Shown here piece by piece: positions 42,631-53,210 of a stretch of DNA of 64,000 nt. Each line of letters opens with the position of its first letter. Position 1 is the first letter of the stretch. The stretch spans positions 47,479,633 through 47,543,632 of the forward strand of contig CM070567.1 in NCBI GenBank assembly GCA_036346405.1, read 5' to 3'. The notes under the pieces were generated by a model, which made no database searches, had not been told where the DNA came from, and worked only from the letters and a program-made list of their open reading frames with translations. The translations under genes were made by a program, and so were the position numbers. The DNA comes from Phyllostachys edulis (lineage: Eukaryota; Streptophyta; Magnoliopsida; Poales; Poaceae).

Positions 42631-44241
42631 TGGTGCAGCCGGCCCCGCCGAGCCCCCGCTGCCGCCATCAACGGTTGCTCCTCTGCGACCCCGGTCCCCC
42701 GCTCGCTCGAAGCCCTGCCCGGGTCCAACGTCGCTCCCCCTCGACGTCGCTTCCTCCGGCTCGGCTCCTCCTTGGCTTCCTCGGCTCGGCCGCCCTCCTG
42801 CCCGACTTCGACTCCCCTGAGTGCTCCCTCTCAACCAGATTTGATTTACTCAATCGTTGATTCGATCTTTAGAGGTGGTCTTTGGATTTGGATTTTGATG
42901 TGGTTTCATCTTGGGGTTTCAACTTTGGGCAAAAAGACAGAGGGTGCATGGATTACTGTTGGGTTCGATTCGGAAAGGGGTGGCGATGTAGTGGTGGTGA
43001 TGTGTTCACACTTGCTCTTGCCGATCCTAACTGTGGCGTCCGGTCCTCGCTGTCGCCTTGGCATTGGCGGTGGTCGCTTGATTTGTTCGAGGCCGTCACC
43101 GACGCTTATTCTTGCTCCCTTGATCTTCCATGTCTCCCCTTGCTCCTCCCTCCTTCTACCACTTGCGTGTGGAGATGTGTAATGGTGGTGATGGTGTTGA
43201 GCTTGGCTTGGCTTTGCTCACAAGTGGAGGAAGGGGCTTCGGTCGGTTGAGGATGAATGGGGCTTGTGGGAGGTGATGACCCAGGAGCCGAACTTCTAAG
43301 GTGGCCATTCGGTCTTTGGTGGGGAATGAACACGGGAGGTTGGCTTGTGCTTGATATTTGGATGGCTTGGTGAATGTGCCTTGACTTAGGGGAATGAATC
43401 TCATGGCTAGCTCTTTATCCTCTTTGGCCCTGTGCACTATTGTTGATTTGCGATAAGCTGATGGATCTCCGGTCCAAAGGATGCTTTGACTATTGTGGGC
43501 TTAATGACTTTTGGTCTAAAGGTGGGCTTTGGGTCGTTTTTGGATAATGGCTGAGGCAGGTCTGCAAAATGTGGGTATCGGTTCTAATATTGCCGGATGA
43601 TGAGGCCCACAGAAGGCGAGATGGTGCCACTACCCTCGGGTGGTCGGGAGCCTCAATGACCTTCGCAAAGAATCTGACGGCAATCTTCCCATTCTCCCAA
43701 TCCTTGTTTTTAATAATACCCTGCTTGCTCCTCTCTAATGGTATTGGTGGAGAGTGGTAAGCGTGCAGGTTTCGGGTGACAAGGACAACACAAGGGTTCG
43801 ATGTGCTGGCGGTCAATGGACAAGGATACAAGGAGGGCTCGGCGATATGCATGCAAGATTATGATTATTTCCTTTTGTCGAAATTTGTTGTAAATAAATC
43901 TTGCAAATTAATTATGAGTTTATACTTAATGTTTTAGTTTCACTTGTAATGAATTCACAATATAACTTATTTCAGAGTTGGTATTAATGTTGTATGTATG
44001 CTTGTAATGGCTTCCTATTGTAATTGAGTTTGAGTGTGATAAAGATGGTTTACTTTTGTTGTGATAATTTATATAGTTGTTTGTGCTTGTGAATTCTTGG
44101 GAATATAACTTGTATATATTTGTGTGGCGATGAGAGCGATATCCAACTGAGCTTAGTTTTGATTCTTGTTTAGATGAATTTTAATTACTGCTAATCATCG
44201 ATTAGCGCTGTTTAGAATAATTGATTTTCCGGGTCCTCACA
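42631..44241. repeat. Foreign LTR-like segment inside gypsy copy B
   Basis: About 1.6 kb with no similarity to the rest of the element. Its right end, TTTTCCGGGTCCTCACA (minus: TGTGAGGACCCGG), resembles the terminus of a grass gypsy LTR. The left 250 bases are GC-rich. No target duplication is seen at the junctions (TATAA against GCTAT), so it was probably joined by recombination with deletion. ORFs in it lack recognisable domains. Confidence 0.45.
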
Positions 44242-46640
44242 GCTATCATTATTTCCTTGCTTTTTGTTACATCAGCCTTTCCTGGCCGAATCAACACATT
44301 CTTGTGTTCACAATTAAGTACACTTAAAGGGAGAGATTGTTTCTCTACTTTGTGCCCCCCTGTCTTCTGATGCTTTGCAAACTTCAATCGACCTCCATTA
44401 ATGGCCGATTGTAAGTGCCGGCGAAACACATGGCAATTATTAGTATTATGAGTAAACACATTGTGCCATTTGCAATATGAGCGCCCTCTCAACTCCTTAT
44501 GTGATGGTATAATATGATGATCTGACAACTTTATATACTTTTCTCTCAATAAAATATCAAAAATCTGATCACATTTAGTCATATTAAATGTATATTTTTT
44601 CTTATTTAGCCGATTCTTTTGTGGAGACGGCTCCAAAGCTAAACAAACGAATGGTTCAGATTTGATATCTACCCATTCAGCTATACATTTATTTGTACTT
44701 GCCTTGTCCGATATCTTAGAAACATATTCTATTTCCTTAATATCGGTTTTCTCAACTTTGACACGCTTTGATCTTATGTCTTTAATGCAAAAATAATCAT
44801 GCAGCTTGTTCCCCATTTGTAACCAGGCATAAATTGAATTTGGAACAAGTAATGTAAACCTTATAAATGTAATACCCAGCAAAGATAATGAAAACAACTT
44901 TAATCTCAATGAATTTCCATTACCGGCCTCTCTACATTGCACAATAAATTGGCCGACATGTTCTATAGTGGTTCTACCGTCAATAATCAAATTAACTTTT
45001 AGTTCGGCCAAAATTGAATTTTTCCCTTCACTCGTATGGTCAGCAACCGAATCACAGGAGAGTTCAGTTTTTGTTGAAGTCTTGGTGCTGGAATTTCTTT
45101 TTTCACTAAATTCTTCACCAATCGAACAAGTGCTGTGCTCGATCTCTTCTATTGCATACGTACGGCATCTACTGCCTAAATCATGCCCATAATCAGCTAC
45201 CGTTGCCATTGTCAACGTGTCATGGCTAAGGCCCGAACTGCTTAGGTGTTTGTTCGGCCATCCTAATTTTTGTGACATACTACTGCTACTACGGTCAGCT
45301 ACAACTATTGTAGCACCAATCTGACGCGCAATAGCACTATTACCGACAACATCACCAGTAGTCGGCAACTCTTCTTGTCTTCCCTTTTCAAACTGCTCGT
45401 CAGTTGTTTTAGCACGAAATTCAGATGGTAACACAAAGACCTCATTTATCTCAAGCATAGCCGACCTACTGTTTTTGACATATTTTCGCATAGCTAAGTT
45501 TGCTATTTTTGGCATAATAGATTCAGAACAAGCACTGTTTTGCTCGACTGCTACTATAGCCGAACTACTGTTCACGGCTTCTGCAAATAGATTACTATTC
45601 ACATCCGAACCAATTACTGAAATTTCATTTTTGCCAACCTTAGCAACAACAGTCAGCAACACTTCTTCCTTTTCCTCAATACTAGCCGACAATTCAACAG
45701 TAGTCGGCCTTTATTCTTTTCTTTCAATTACAGCCAGCTTCTCTTTTTCTAAAACCAATTCTGACTTATTACTTCTAAAATAAGCATTGAGACGCTCTCT
45801 CACGTCTTTGCGTATTTTAGTTGTAATAACTTCTAAATTAGCTCTTAACTTTTCTTCATCAAATTGGCCTCCAATATTTTTAGACCCTACATGCTGCTCG
45901 GCTGCGAGCCGAGTAGACGTAGAATCAACTTGTCATTCTGAGCTAACAGTATATGGCTTTGAGGTATCACAAGAATATGATGTTGTGGGCTGCACATATG
46001 GTGTATCTTGTTGGGGAACACTAAAATAGTTTTCTGGCCATGAACTATGAGGAATACCAGAACTTTGGGGTGGTGTAGGGGATACACTATATGCTACAGT
46101 GTTGTATGGAGGCACATGCATACTTGTTGAATTCTCGTCTATTCGGCCATAATCATTAATGGCGTATGGAGCCGAATCATATACATTAGGTGTTGCGTAT
46201 GGTGTTGAAAAGGTATAGGGTGTAACCTCCGTTCTAGTAACATATGGTGTAGCACATGATGGCTTATAACAACTAGCTGAACCTATCATATTAATTTGGC
46301 CATGCTGATCGTTCATCGGCACGCTAGTTTGTAGTACTCTAGGTGGTGTAAATATTGCTGATGAATTGAAAGACGCAAGCTCATGTTGTATATTGCTAAT
46401 AGCATTGAAAACTGAAGTATGCATATTGTTTTGCATTGGCTGTTGCATATTATCAACACGTTGTAATCCTAAAACTGAGAATCTAAAATGATTATCTAAC
46501 GTGTAATCTGGATTCCTAGCCGATGCACTAAATTCATCAAACATAGGCATAGCAACATCAACATATGAATTCATTGCGACTATCAGATTAGATTGGGAAA
46601 TAGGTGACGTACTTGCAGATGTTGCACCTCTGGCTTGGTG
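44242..46640 (-). pseudogene. gag: gypsy gag gene (copy B), truncated, with stops
   Basis: Same gene as at 1-1713. The N-terminal part (45933-46574) is a tyrosine, proline and asparagine-rich leader. Two in-frame stops (at about 45930 and 45712) precede a long Ser/Glu-rich middle absent from copy A. The gag domain segment has TTIEHVGQFIVQCREA, LKLFSLSLLGI..., LVPNSIYAWLQMGNKLHDYF, but lacks the following FRD.RNRCF region, so it has an internal deletion. Near the C-terminus comes YCKWHNVFTHNTNNCHVF, a C-x2-H-x4-H-x4-C zinc-knuckle variant. The frame runs into the foreign LTR at 44241, so the last dozen codons before the stop at 44202 are not gag. Confidence 0.75.
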
Positions 46641-46740
46641 TAGATTGATAACAGTACAACCTTCTTCTTGATGACACCTTGCCTTTATCTTCTATTGTGC
46701 CTAGGGAAAAATTCAGCTGTAACTTATAGCCGAACCAATC

Positions 46741-46762
46741 GTTCCCCAGCGGAGTCGCCAAT
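46741..46762 (-). promoter_or_regulatory. Primer-binding site of gypsy copy B
   Basis: The minus strand reads TGGCGACTCCGCTGGGGA shortly after the 5' LTR end. The TGG start and length fit a tRNA 3'-end complement, though I cannot name the tRNA with confidence. It is not the initiator-Met site seen in the other elements here. Confidence 0.65.
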
Positions 46763-47221
46763 TTGTGTTGACGCCAAAAATCAACACACGAGGTCGCAAA
46801 TAACCAGATTGCTTCACTTTCGTAGAAGCGTACGACTAGTTTTCGAGCAAACTAGTAAAGGGGATAATTCTTCAATTACGGCGAAGAACCGGCTGTTTTA
46901 CAAGCAAGAACAGCAAAGGATAGCTACTCCAATCTCGCAGGAGCATGCGGCTGGTTTACAGGCAAACTAGCGAAGCATAGCTACTTTACTCTAGACCTAG
47001 ATGCGAAAAGTAGATGAAAAAGAAAAGAGCAATTCTGTAGATTGATTTGTGTGTGTTGTGAATCGGCCATGACCCTCTTCTATTTAAAGGGCGGCAGGTC
47101 TTAGCCGTGGGAGCTCAGGACTCCTAAACTGAACCAAATTTACAGATACGGTTCGGTTATGATCTCCAAACCTTCTATAATTGACATATCTTTCCTATCT
47201 GGTCACGTCAATTCCCTTAAG

Positions 47222-48255
47222 GAGCTCCTGGAGGGAGGTCTTGGATGCTTGGTGGAAAATCCCGTGGGAGGTCCTGAGAAAATCCCCGTAGGAGGTCCTG
47301 AGGAAATCCCGCGGGAGGTCCTGAAGAGGTCTTCGCGGGAGGTCCTAAGGAGGTCCTCGTGAGAGGTCCACACGAGAGGCCTTGAGGACGTCCTGAGTGG
47401 TCCTGATGAAGCTTGAGGAGATCTTGAACGGCCCTGATAAAGCCGCGTGAGCGCCCTCGAGTAGGTCCTGGGCGGCTCTGATGAAACCACGTATTACTCC
47501 GGAAGAGATCCTGAACGGCCTTGATGAAACCGCGTAGTACTCCTGAGGAGATCTTGGACGGCTCCGATGAAAGTACGTGAACACCCTTGAGAAAATCCTG
47601 TGCGATCCTGATGAAGCCGCAAAGAGCTCTTGAGGAGGTCTTGGGCAGCTCTGATGGAGCCACGTAGTACTCCCGAGGAGATCCTGAACGACCTTGATGA
47701 AGCCATGTGAGAGCCCTTGAGGAGGTCTTGGGCGGCTCTAATAAAGGCGCGTGAGTGCTCTTGAGGAGGTCCTGGATGGCCCTGATGAAGTCGCGTAGCA
47801 CTCCCGAGGAGGTCCTGAACGGTCCTGATGGAGGCGCACGAGTGCTCCTGAGGAGGTGCTGGACGGCCCTGATGAAGCCACGTAGCACTCCCGAGGAGGT
47901 CCTGAGCAGTCCTGATGGAGGCGCGCGAGTGCTCCTGAGGAGGTCTTGGACGGCCTTGATGAAGCCGCGTAGCGCTCCTGAAGAGGTCTTGGATGGCCCT
48001 AATGAAGGCGCGCGAATGCTCCTGAGGAGGTCCTGAACAGCCCTGATGAAACCGCGTAGCACTCCCGGGGATGTCCTGAGCGGTCCTGATGGAGCCGTGC
48101 GAACACTCCTGAGGAGGTCTTGAACGGCTGTGATGAAGCCACGTGAGCGCCCTTGAGGAGGTCCTGAGCGGCTCTGATGAAGGCGCGCGAGTGTCCCTAG
48201 GGAGGTCTCGGATGGCCTTGATGAAGCCACGTGAACGCTCCTGAGGAGATCTTGG
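47222..48255. repeat. 44-bp minisatellite inside the LTR
   Basis: About 23 copies of a unit of the form CTCCTGAGGAGGTCCTG.. followed by ..GGCCCTGATGAAGCC with a GCGTAGCAC-type end. Adjacent units alternate between GAAGCCGCGTAG and GGAGGCGCGCGAG versions, giving an 88-bp higher-order period. Since 44 is not a multiple of 3, the long minus-strand frame (47217-48326) cycles through three phases and is not good evidence of a gene. Confidence 0.9.
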
Positions 48256-48639
48256 CCTCGCTTTTCCTTGTCCTCACGACCTGCTGCTTTGCAAAGACCA
48301 CCTCTGAGATGTTTTGCAAGGACCACCCTTTTGAGCCGCGACCTCCTGTTTTGTGAAGACCACTCCTTTGATCATTTTGCAAAGACCACCCTCCAGAACC
48401 TCCTAAAAAGTCTCTGTTGATATTTTTCTGGATCACCCAGGGCGTCCTCTAGGACCTCCTAGGAGGTCTTTGGAGAGGCCGTCCAGGACCTCTCAAGAGG
48501 TCTTTGAGGAGATCGTCCAGGACCTCTCAGTCTGTTCACCGAGGTGCTGTAGCGAGGAGGTCTTCTGAAGTACGGTAGCTCTAATTACTGTTCACCGAGG
48601 AGATCTTCCGAAGTACTGTTGCTCTGAATATTGTTCACC

Positions 48640-48790
48640 AAGGTACTGTATCTTCCGAAGTACTGTTGCTCTGAATATTGTTCACCAAGGTACTGTATCA
48701 AGGTGGTTTTTCAGTACTGTAGCAAGGAGGTCTTCTAGTACTGTAGCGAGGAGGTCTTCCAGTACTATAGCGAGGAGGTCTTCCGGTACC
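48640..48790. repeat. Short tandem repeats in the LTR
   Basis: A 49-base block with CTTCCGAAGTACTGTTGC and TTGTTCACCAAGG is duplicated at about 48600-48700. It is followed by about three copies of a 26-base GTACTGTAGCGAGGAGGTCTTC unit. Confidence 0.8.
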
Positions 48791-49172
48791 GGTGGTTTTT
48801 TGTAGAGGTTGACTAGGACCACCTAGGATGTCTTTTAGGACCTCCAAGGAGGTCTTTGAAGAGGTCGTTCAGGACCTCTCGGACGGATTTTGAGGTCAGG
48901 ACCTCCCAGGAGGTCTTTGAAGAGGTCATCTAGGACCTCTTAGGAGTTGTTTGAAGCCAGAACCTCGCAGGAGGTTTTTGAAGAGGTCGGAACCTCTCAA
49001 GAGGTCTTTGAAGAGACGTCCAGGACCTCTCAGGAGGTCTTTGAAGCCATTCTGTCTTTCGATTCAAAACCGAATATTAGTTGAAATCGGCAGTAGCTTT
49101 AAGTTCTTACCGTTGGACCAATCAGCACTACAATAAACATTATAAGAGCCAAATCTTGCCATCAACACACAC

Positions 49173-52005
49173 ATCGATTCGAAATTAGGCGTTCGTAATC
49201 GTGCGTACACGGGGGCATCGGAGACAGCCGGCCATGTGCAGTTTCTTTCGATTAGGAGATATCTATCCATCCATATGCCAACGCTCATGGGCACATGGAT
49301 ACGAAGCCGCTAGGGCTCGATCGATCACCGATAATGGAGCTGAATTTGCATTATTGATGCCATTTTGGTCGTAATATTGGACAAGCCCTCGTTTTCAAGA
49401 CACAATTAGGAAAAAGAAATTTTATGGTGTATTCTACTGGTAGTATATGATGGTAGTATAAATTAAATCTACGCATTGATTTGTTAAGGACATAATAGAC
49501 TTTTCTTTTTATTTGTAATTTTTCGTGAGGGTATTGTAGACTTTTCCAATTAGTGTTGAAATTATTAATCTTGTGTCATGTGATCTCCATATGGGCTATT
49601 ACAATTCTATCCTTTAGAATTCTACTACTCATACTACCAGATATAGTATAACTAAATCATAACTAATCAGAACCATTGAATAAAAAAGAATAGACAATTT
49701 ATATTAAATTGAGTGTACCATCAAAGAGCTCTTAGGAAAACGTGTATCCTTTTCTTGATTGATTAGTTGGTTGATTAGTTGGGGAGTTCTACCCCACACA
49801 TTACTAAATCGGGGATATTTTTGATGCATAAATTAAAGAAGATTTTCTCTATGTGGTTACCAAGGATGCATGGATGTAGAACAATCCATCGAACCCTAAC
49901 TTTTGTATCCTGTTGCTGTGGATGAATAAAAAGACATGGAAATTGGAAAATATACCGAGTAGTATCCATGTGATATGTTCCTTAAAAAATATAGCACGCG
50001 ATTAATATCCAGGGACGACAAGAGAAATCAGGGCATACACAAGTAATGCTATTTTCCGACTTGCACTATCGTTTTTGCGGTGCCACTGAGCTATTTTTAT
50101 CTTTTAGCATAGAAGATTTTTTTTGGGGGGTATATTCTTTGTCGCAAGTCACCACTCACAGCTAACAGACTAGTGATTCGATGCTCGTACATTTCGTTTT
50201 CGGGAGGGAAAAATGGATCCATGGCAAAATGTCAACATACTGCACCATAAAAGCGATACAGATAGGCCAGATCTACGATTTGGGCTGGGTGCGCTATAGT
50301 TCAAGGACTGAAAATCTTAGCAGTGTTAAAGTCTATAAAAACCTTTTAAAAATCACTAAACATTCGAGTTCGGTCTAAAAACAACCGGTTTAGCCCGAGG
50401 CTTAGTCCGTGGTTGGTTCCATCCCTGGGCAATCTACGCAATAGAAAAGAATTCCGAAATTAAACTGCTAGCTTGTTCTACTAAAAAATAGCAACCCCAT
50501 TTCTCGAGGACAATTTAGAAAAATCGCCTTCATGGATAACATGAATAAAGTTAACAGTTAGTTTCAAATTCTATTTATAAGGGTTTAGATAATCTCGACT
50601 AGAATCAGATCCCAAAGTCGGAGAAGAAATATATTTGGTTTACTGTCGCCTTCGTTATGTCATGTGGGAGGTAAGTTCTATCTTTTTGGTTTTCAAGCGG
50701 CCGACATCTTCTCCCCCGTGATCTAATCACATCGCATCGCAACGAGATCATGCCTTTGCCCAAAGTTGTGAAGGAGAAAAGGATTGCAAGAGATTGCTTA
50801 AGCCACAAACCACATGATTTGTCCATGGGTTCACATTAGTATCATGTGGGGCTAGCTAGCTTCTTTGTTAAAAATTTGTGGATGGGAATTCTCAACTAGC
50901 TAGTTGAGTACTTTAGTACACATATCTTGCGCATTAGCGCATTATAAAACTGAATGAATGTTGCAAGAAAGACGTGACTATTTTTATGCTCAAGCACCTG
51001 CTAGTATCTTCTTCGAAGACACGCAAAATTGAAGGAGAGACCATGGCCTATGTTGGTCTCCGTTAAGCTCCGCCCCGGCTAGATACATCGGAGTTTCCAT
51101 GATAGCGAAACATGTACCGGCGCGTGGTACACGTGTACATGCATGCCATGATTCCATCTTGGGAGCTGTTGGCCGAAATGGCGGTATTCAAGGCGTGATT
51201 TGAAAAAAATGACACTCTCGCAATTGTAATTGTAAAAATAACGTTATCGTCCGTATGATCAACGTGTGGTTTTGGCAATAGCCTGACACGCACCACCACT
51301 GTGCGGTAGAGCTCGGTTTTGTCTCCCTTGTTCACGCCATAACGCACGGCGTCACGTCACGTACCACGGCGTGGAAAAATCTGCTACGATAGCCTTCCGA
51401 GCCAACACGCGTCCGTTTTTAGGCTAAATTCTATCACGTTAAGAGAGACGGTGTAACAACACTTGTTTGCGGTCCACGACATGATAACGTAGGCTGAGCC
51501 AAAACCGCATTGTGGCTGTGCGGAACGAGCTCCACCGCACGGTGGCCAAAAACTCTTCTGTCTTGCAGGCACTTGTGCTTCACCGATTGGTGCACGAGGG
51601 CGCCTCCGCATCGCCATCACTAGTCCACGAAAGCAACACGCTAATCAATTAGCACCGCGCGACGTGGATGGATCATTACCCATGAGTTCCTTCGTTCCCC
51701 TAGAGGATAACCAGCTAGCTAGCTAGCCGTCGTCATAATTCCTGCTAATTTTGCGACAAAAAAGGACAAAATTGCGTACTACGAGCATCATAATTCCTGC
51801 TAATTTTGCGACAAAAAAAAAAGACAAAATTGCGTACTACGTGCGTAGGTACGTCGATCGGTCCGAACTGACTAGCGCGGAGAAGCTGTACACGTCCGAG
51901 TCATGCATGGCCGATCGATTGAGATGACGTCTCGACACGTGTGCACGGCTTCGTTTTCGGACGAGACACGTGTGTGCGTTTTCAGCAACGCGCACATACT
52001 ACCAA
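49173..52005. other. Spacer without recognisable genes
   Basis: AT-rich, with scattered ORFs below 95 codons and no domains. 49400-49720 contains TAGTATATGATGGTAGTAT and ACTACTCATACTACC, possibly an old MITE, not resolved. 51060-51380 is somewhat GC-richer with no coding signal. A 55-bp tandem duplication lies at 51733-51842. Confidence 0.6.
51733..51842. repeat. Tandem duplication of 55 bp
   Basis: TCATAATTCCTGCTAATTTT...GCGTACTACG occurs twice in a row. The copies differ by three bases in an A-run, so the duplication looks recent. Confidence 0.9.
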
Positions 52006-52015
52006 TACGGATGCC

Positions 52016-52075
52016 GAATTTTTTAAAAAAAAAATTACAAAAATATATATTCGCCTCAAAAATTATAGAATGAAT
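52016..52075 (+). repeat. Left terminal inverted repeat of the MULE
   Basis: Pairs with 57563-57625. Most similar over TTTTTTAAAAAA, ATTACAAAAATATAT and the following TCGCC block. Confidence 0.75.
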
Positions 52076-52170
52076 CGCCGCCACCGAATCGACGATAGTG
52101 ACCGCATCTGCACCTGTTGCTGGTCTATCTATTTTATCGCCAAATAAATTACGACGATGCGAGCGAAACA

Positions 52171-52262
52171 GTGTTCTCGCCGCCATTTAAACTGGCGATA
52201 TGTTCCTGTCGCCATTTGAAATGGCGATAGGAACCTATCGCCAGTTGAAATGACGACAGTAC
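52171..52262. repeat. Subterminal hairpin repeats, left
   Basis: Alternating GTCGCCATTTGAAATGGCGATAGG and CCTATCGCCAGTTGAAATG segments can fold back on themselves. The same motif family occurs at 57395-57535 at the other end of the element. Confidence 0.75.
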
Positions 52263-52476
52263 GCCATGTATAAAAAGCCGAAAAAAAAAATCCTTCCAAA
52301 CCTCATTTTAATTCTAGAAAAAAACAGAATCGAGAAGGAGAGGAAGAGAAAGAAAGGTAGCGAAGCTCTATTTGGTTCGTCATGCGAGAGATAGATTCGA
52401 GAAAGAAGAGATCCAAAGAGGCCGCCATCTTGCAGGTATATTTTTCTTGCAACCTTGTACATTACGTCAAATTATG
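52263..52476 (+). other. Probable 5' leader of the PMD gene
   Basis: A-rich stretch followed by GATCCAAAGAGG...CTTGCAGGTATAT at 52430-52440, which looks like a noncoding first exon with a donor site, leading into the minisatellite-bearing intron. The upstream promoter is not obvious. Confidence 0.3.
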
Positions 52477-53125
52477 TAGAATATCGATTAGAATTAAGTA
52501 GAGTAACGACATAGAATTAAGTAGATTAGCGACCAAAATCAAGTAGAATAGCGACTAGAATGAAGTAGAATATCGATATAGAATCAAGTAGAATAGCGAC
52601 TAGAATGGAGTAGAATAGCGACATAGAATTAAGTAGAATAGATAATTGTAGTGAAATTATGTATAGAATTGTAGTGAAAGAGCGACTAGAATCAAGTAGA
52701 ATAGGGACTAGAATGAAGTAGAATATCGACATAGAATAGATAATTGTAGTGAAATTACGTATAAAATTGTAGTGAAAGAGCGACTAGAATCAAGTAGAAT
52801 AGGGACTAGAATGAAGTAGAATATCGACATAGAATCAAGTAGAATAACGACTAGAATGAAGTAGAATAGCGATATAGAATCAAGTAGAATAGAAATTATG
52901 TATTACATTGTATTTTTTCAAACTTGTACATGATGTCAAATTATGTAGAATAGCAACATAGAATTAAGTATAATATCCAGTAGAATTAAGTACAATAACG
53001 ACTAGAATCAAGTAGAATAACTACTAGAATGAAGTAGAATAGCGACATAGAATCAAGTAGAATAACGACTAGAATGAAGTAGAACAGCAACATAGAATCA
53101 AGTAGAATAGCGACATAGTGTAGTT
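52477..53125. repeat. AGAATNAAGTAGAATAGCGAC minisatellite
   Basis: Roughly 25 degenerate copies of a 20-22-base unit (AGAATCAAGTAGAATAGCGAC with variants TATCGACAT and AACGACT). It sits between the presumed leader and the first PMD coding exon. A higher-order duplication with ATTGTAGTGAAATTA is visible at about 52640 and 52745. Confidence 0.9.
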
Positions 53126-53210
53126 CGTCGTATATTATTTGAGATGTGTATAGTGTAGTTCATTGTACATGTTTCGTACTCTTTACAATGTATGCACTTA
53201 ATTTGTAGAT

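Larger units (their letters stand above)
42216..49167 (-). mobile_element. Gypsy-type retrotransposon, family copy B, internally rearranged
   Basis: A perfect 5-bp duplication CACAC lies at 42211-42215 and 49168-49172. The minus strand starts TGTTGATGG at 49167 and the left end finishes GGCGTCAACA at 42216. The 5' LTR (46766-49167) is followed by a primer site and a broken gag (to 44242). All of pol is gone: gag is joined to a foreign LTR-like piece (42631-44241) and then to the last 415 bases of the 3' LTR. It belongs to the same family as 1-1877, sharing gag and LTR-end sequence. The element cannot move without helpers. Confidence 0.85.
46766..49167 (-). repeat. 5' LTR of gypsy copy B, tandem-repeat rich
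   Basis: 2.4 kb, TGTTGATGG...GGCGTCAACA. The 415 bases at the left end match the 3' LTR remnant. About half of the LTR is a 44-bp tandem repeat (47222-48255), and 48400-49060 contains shorter repeats built on AGGACCTC/GAGGTC. Both strands have long frames in the repeat, but these follow from composition. Confidence 0.8.

Noticed and set aside
47222..48255. Regular repeats that might suggest a CRISPR array
   Set aside because: The units are contiguous with no unique spacers, and the context is a plant LTR. This is a minisatellite.
47217..48326. 369-codon minus-strand ORF in the LTR, Leu/Arg/Ser-rich and repetitive
   Set aside because: It is produced by a 44-bp tandem repeat that lacks stop codons in several phases. 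The opposite strand is also open (47755-48036), and no domain or promoter supports a gene.
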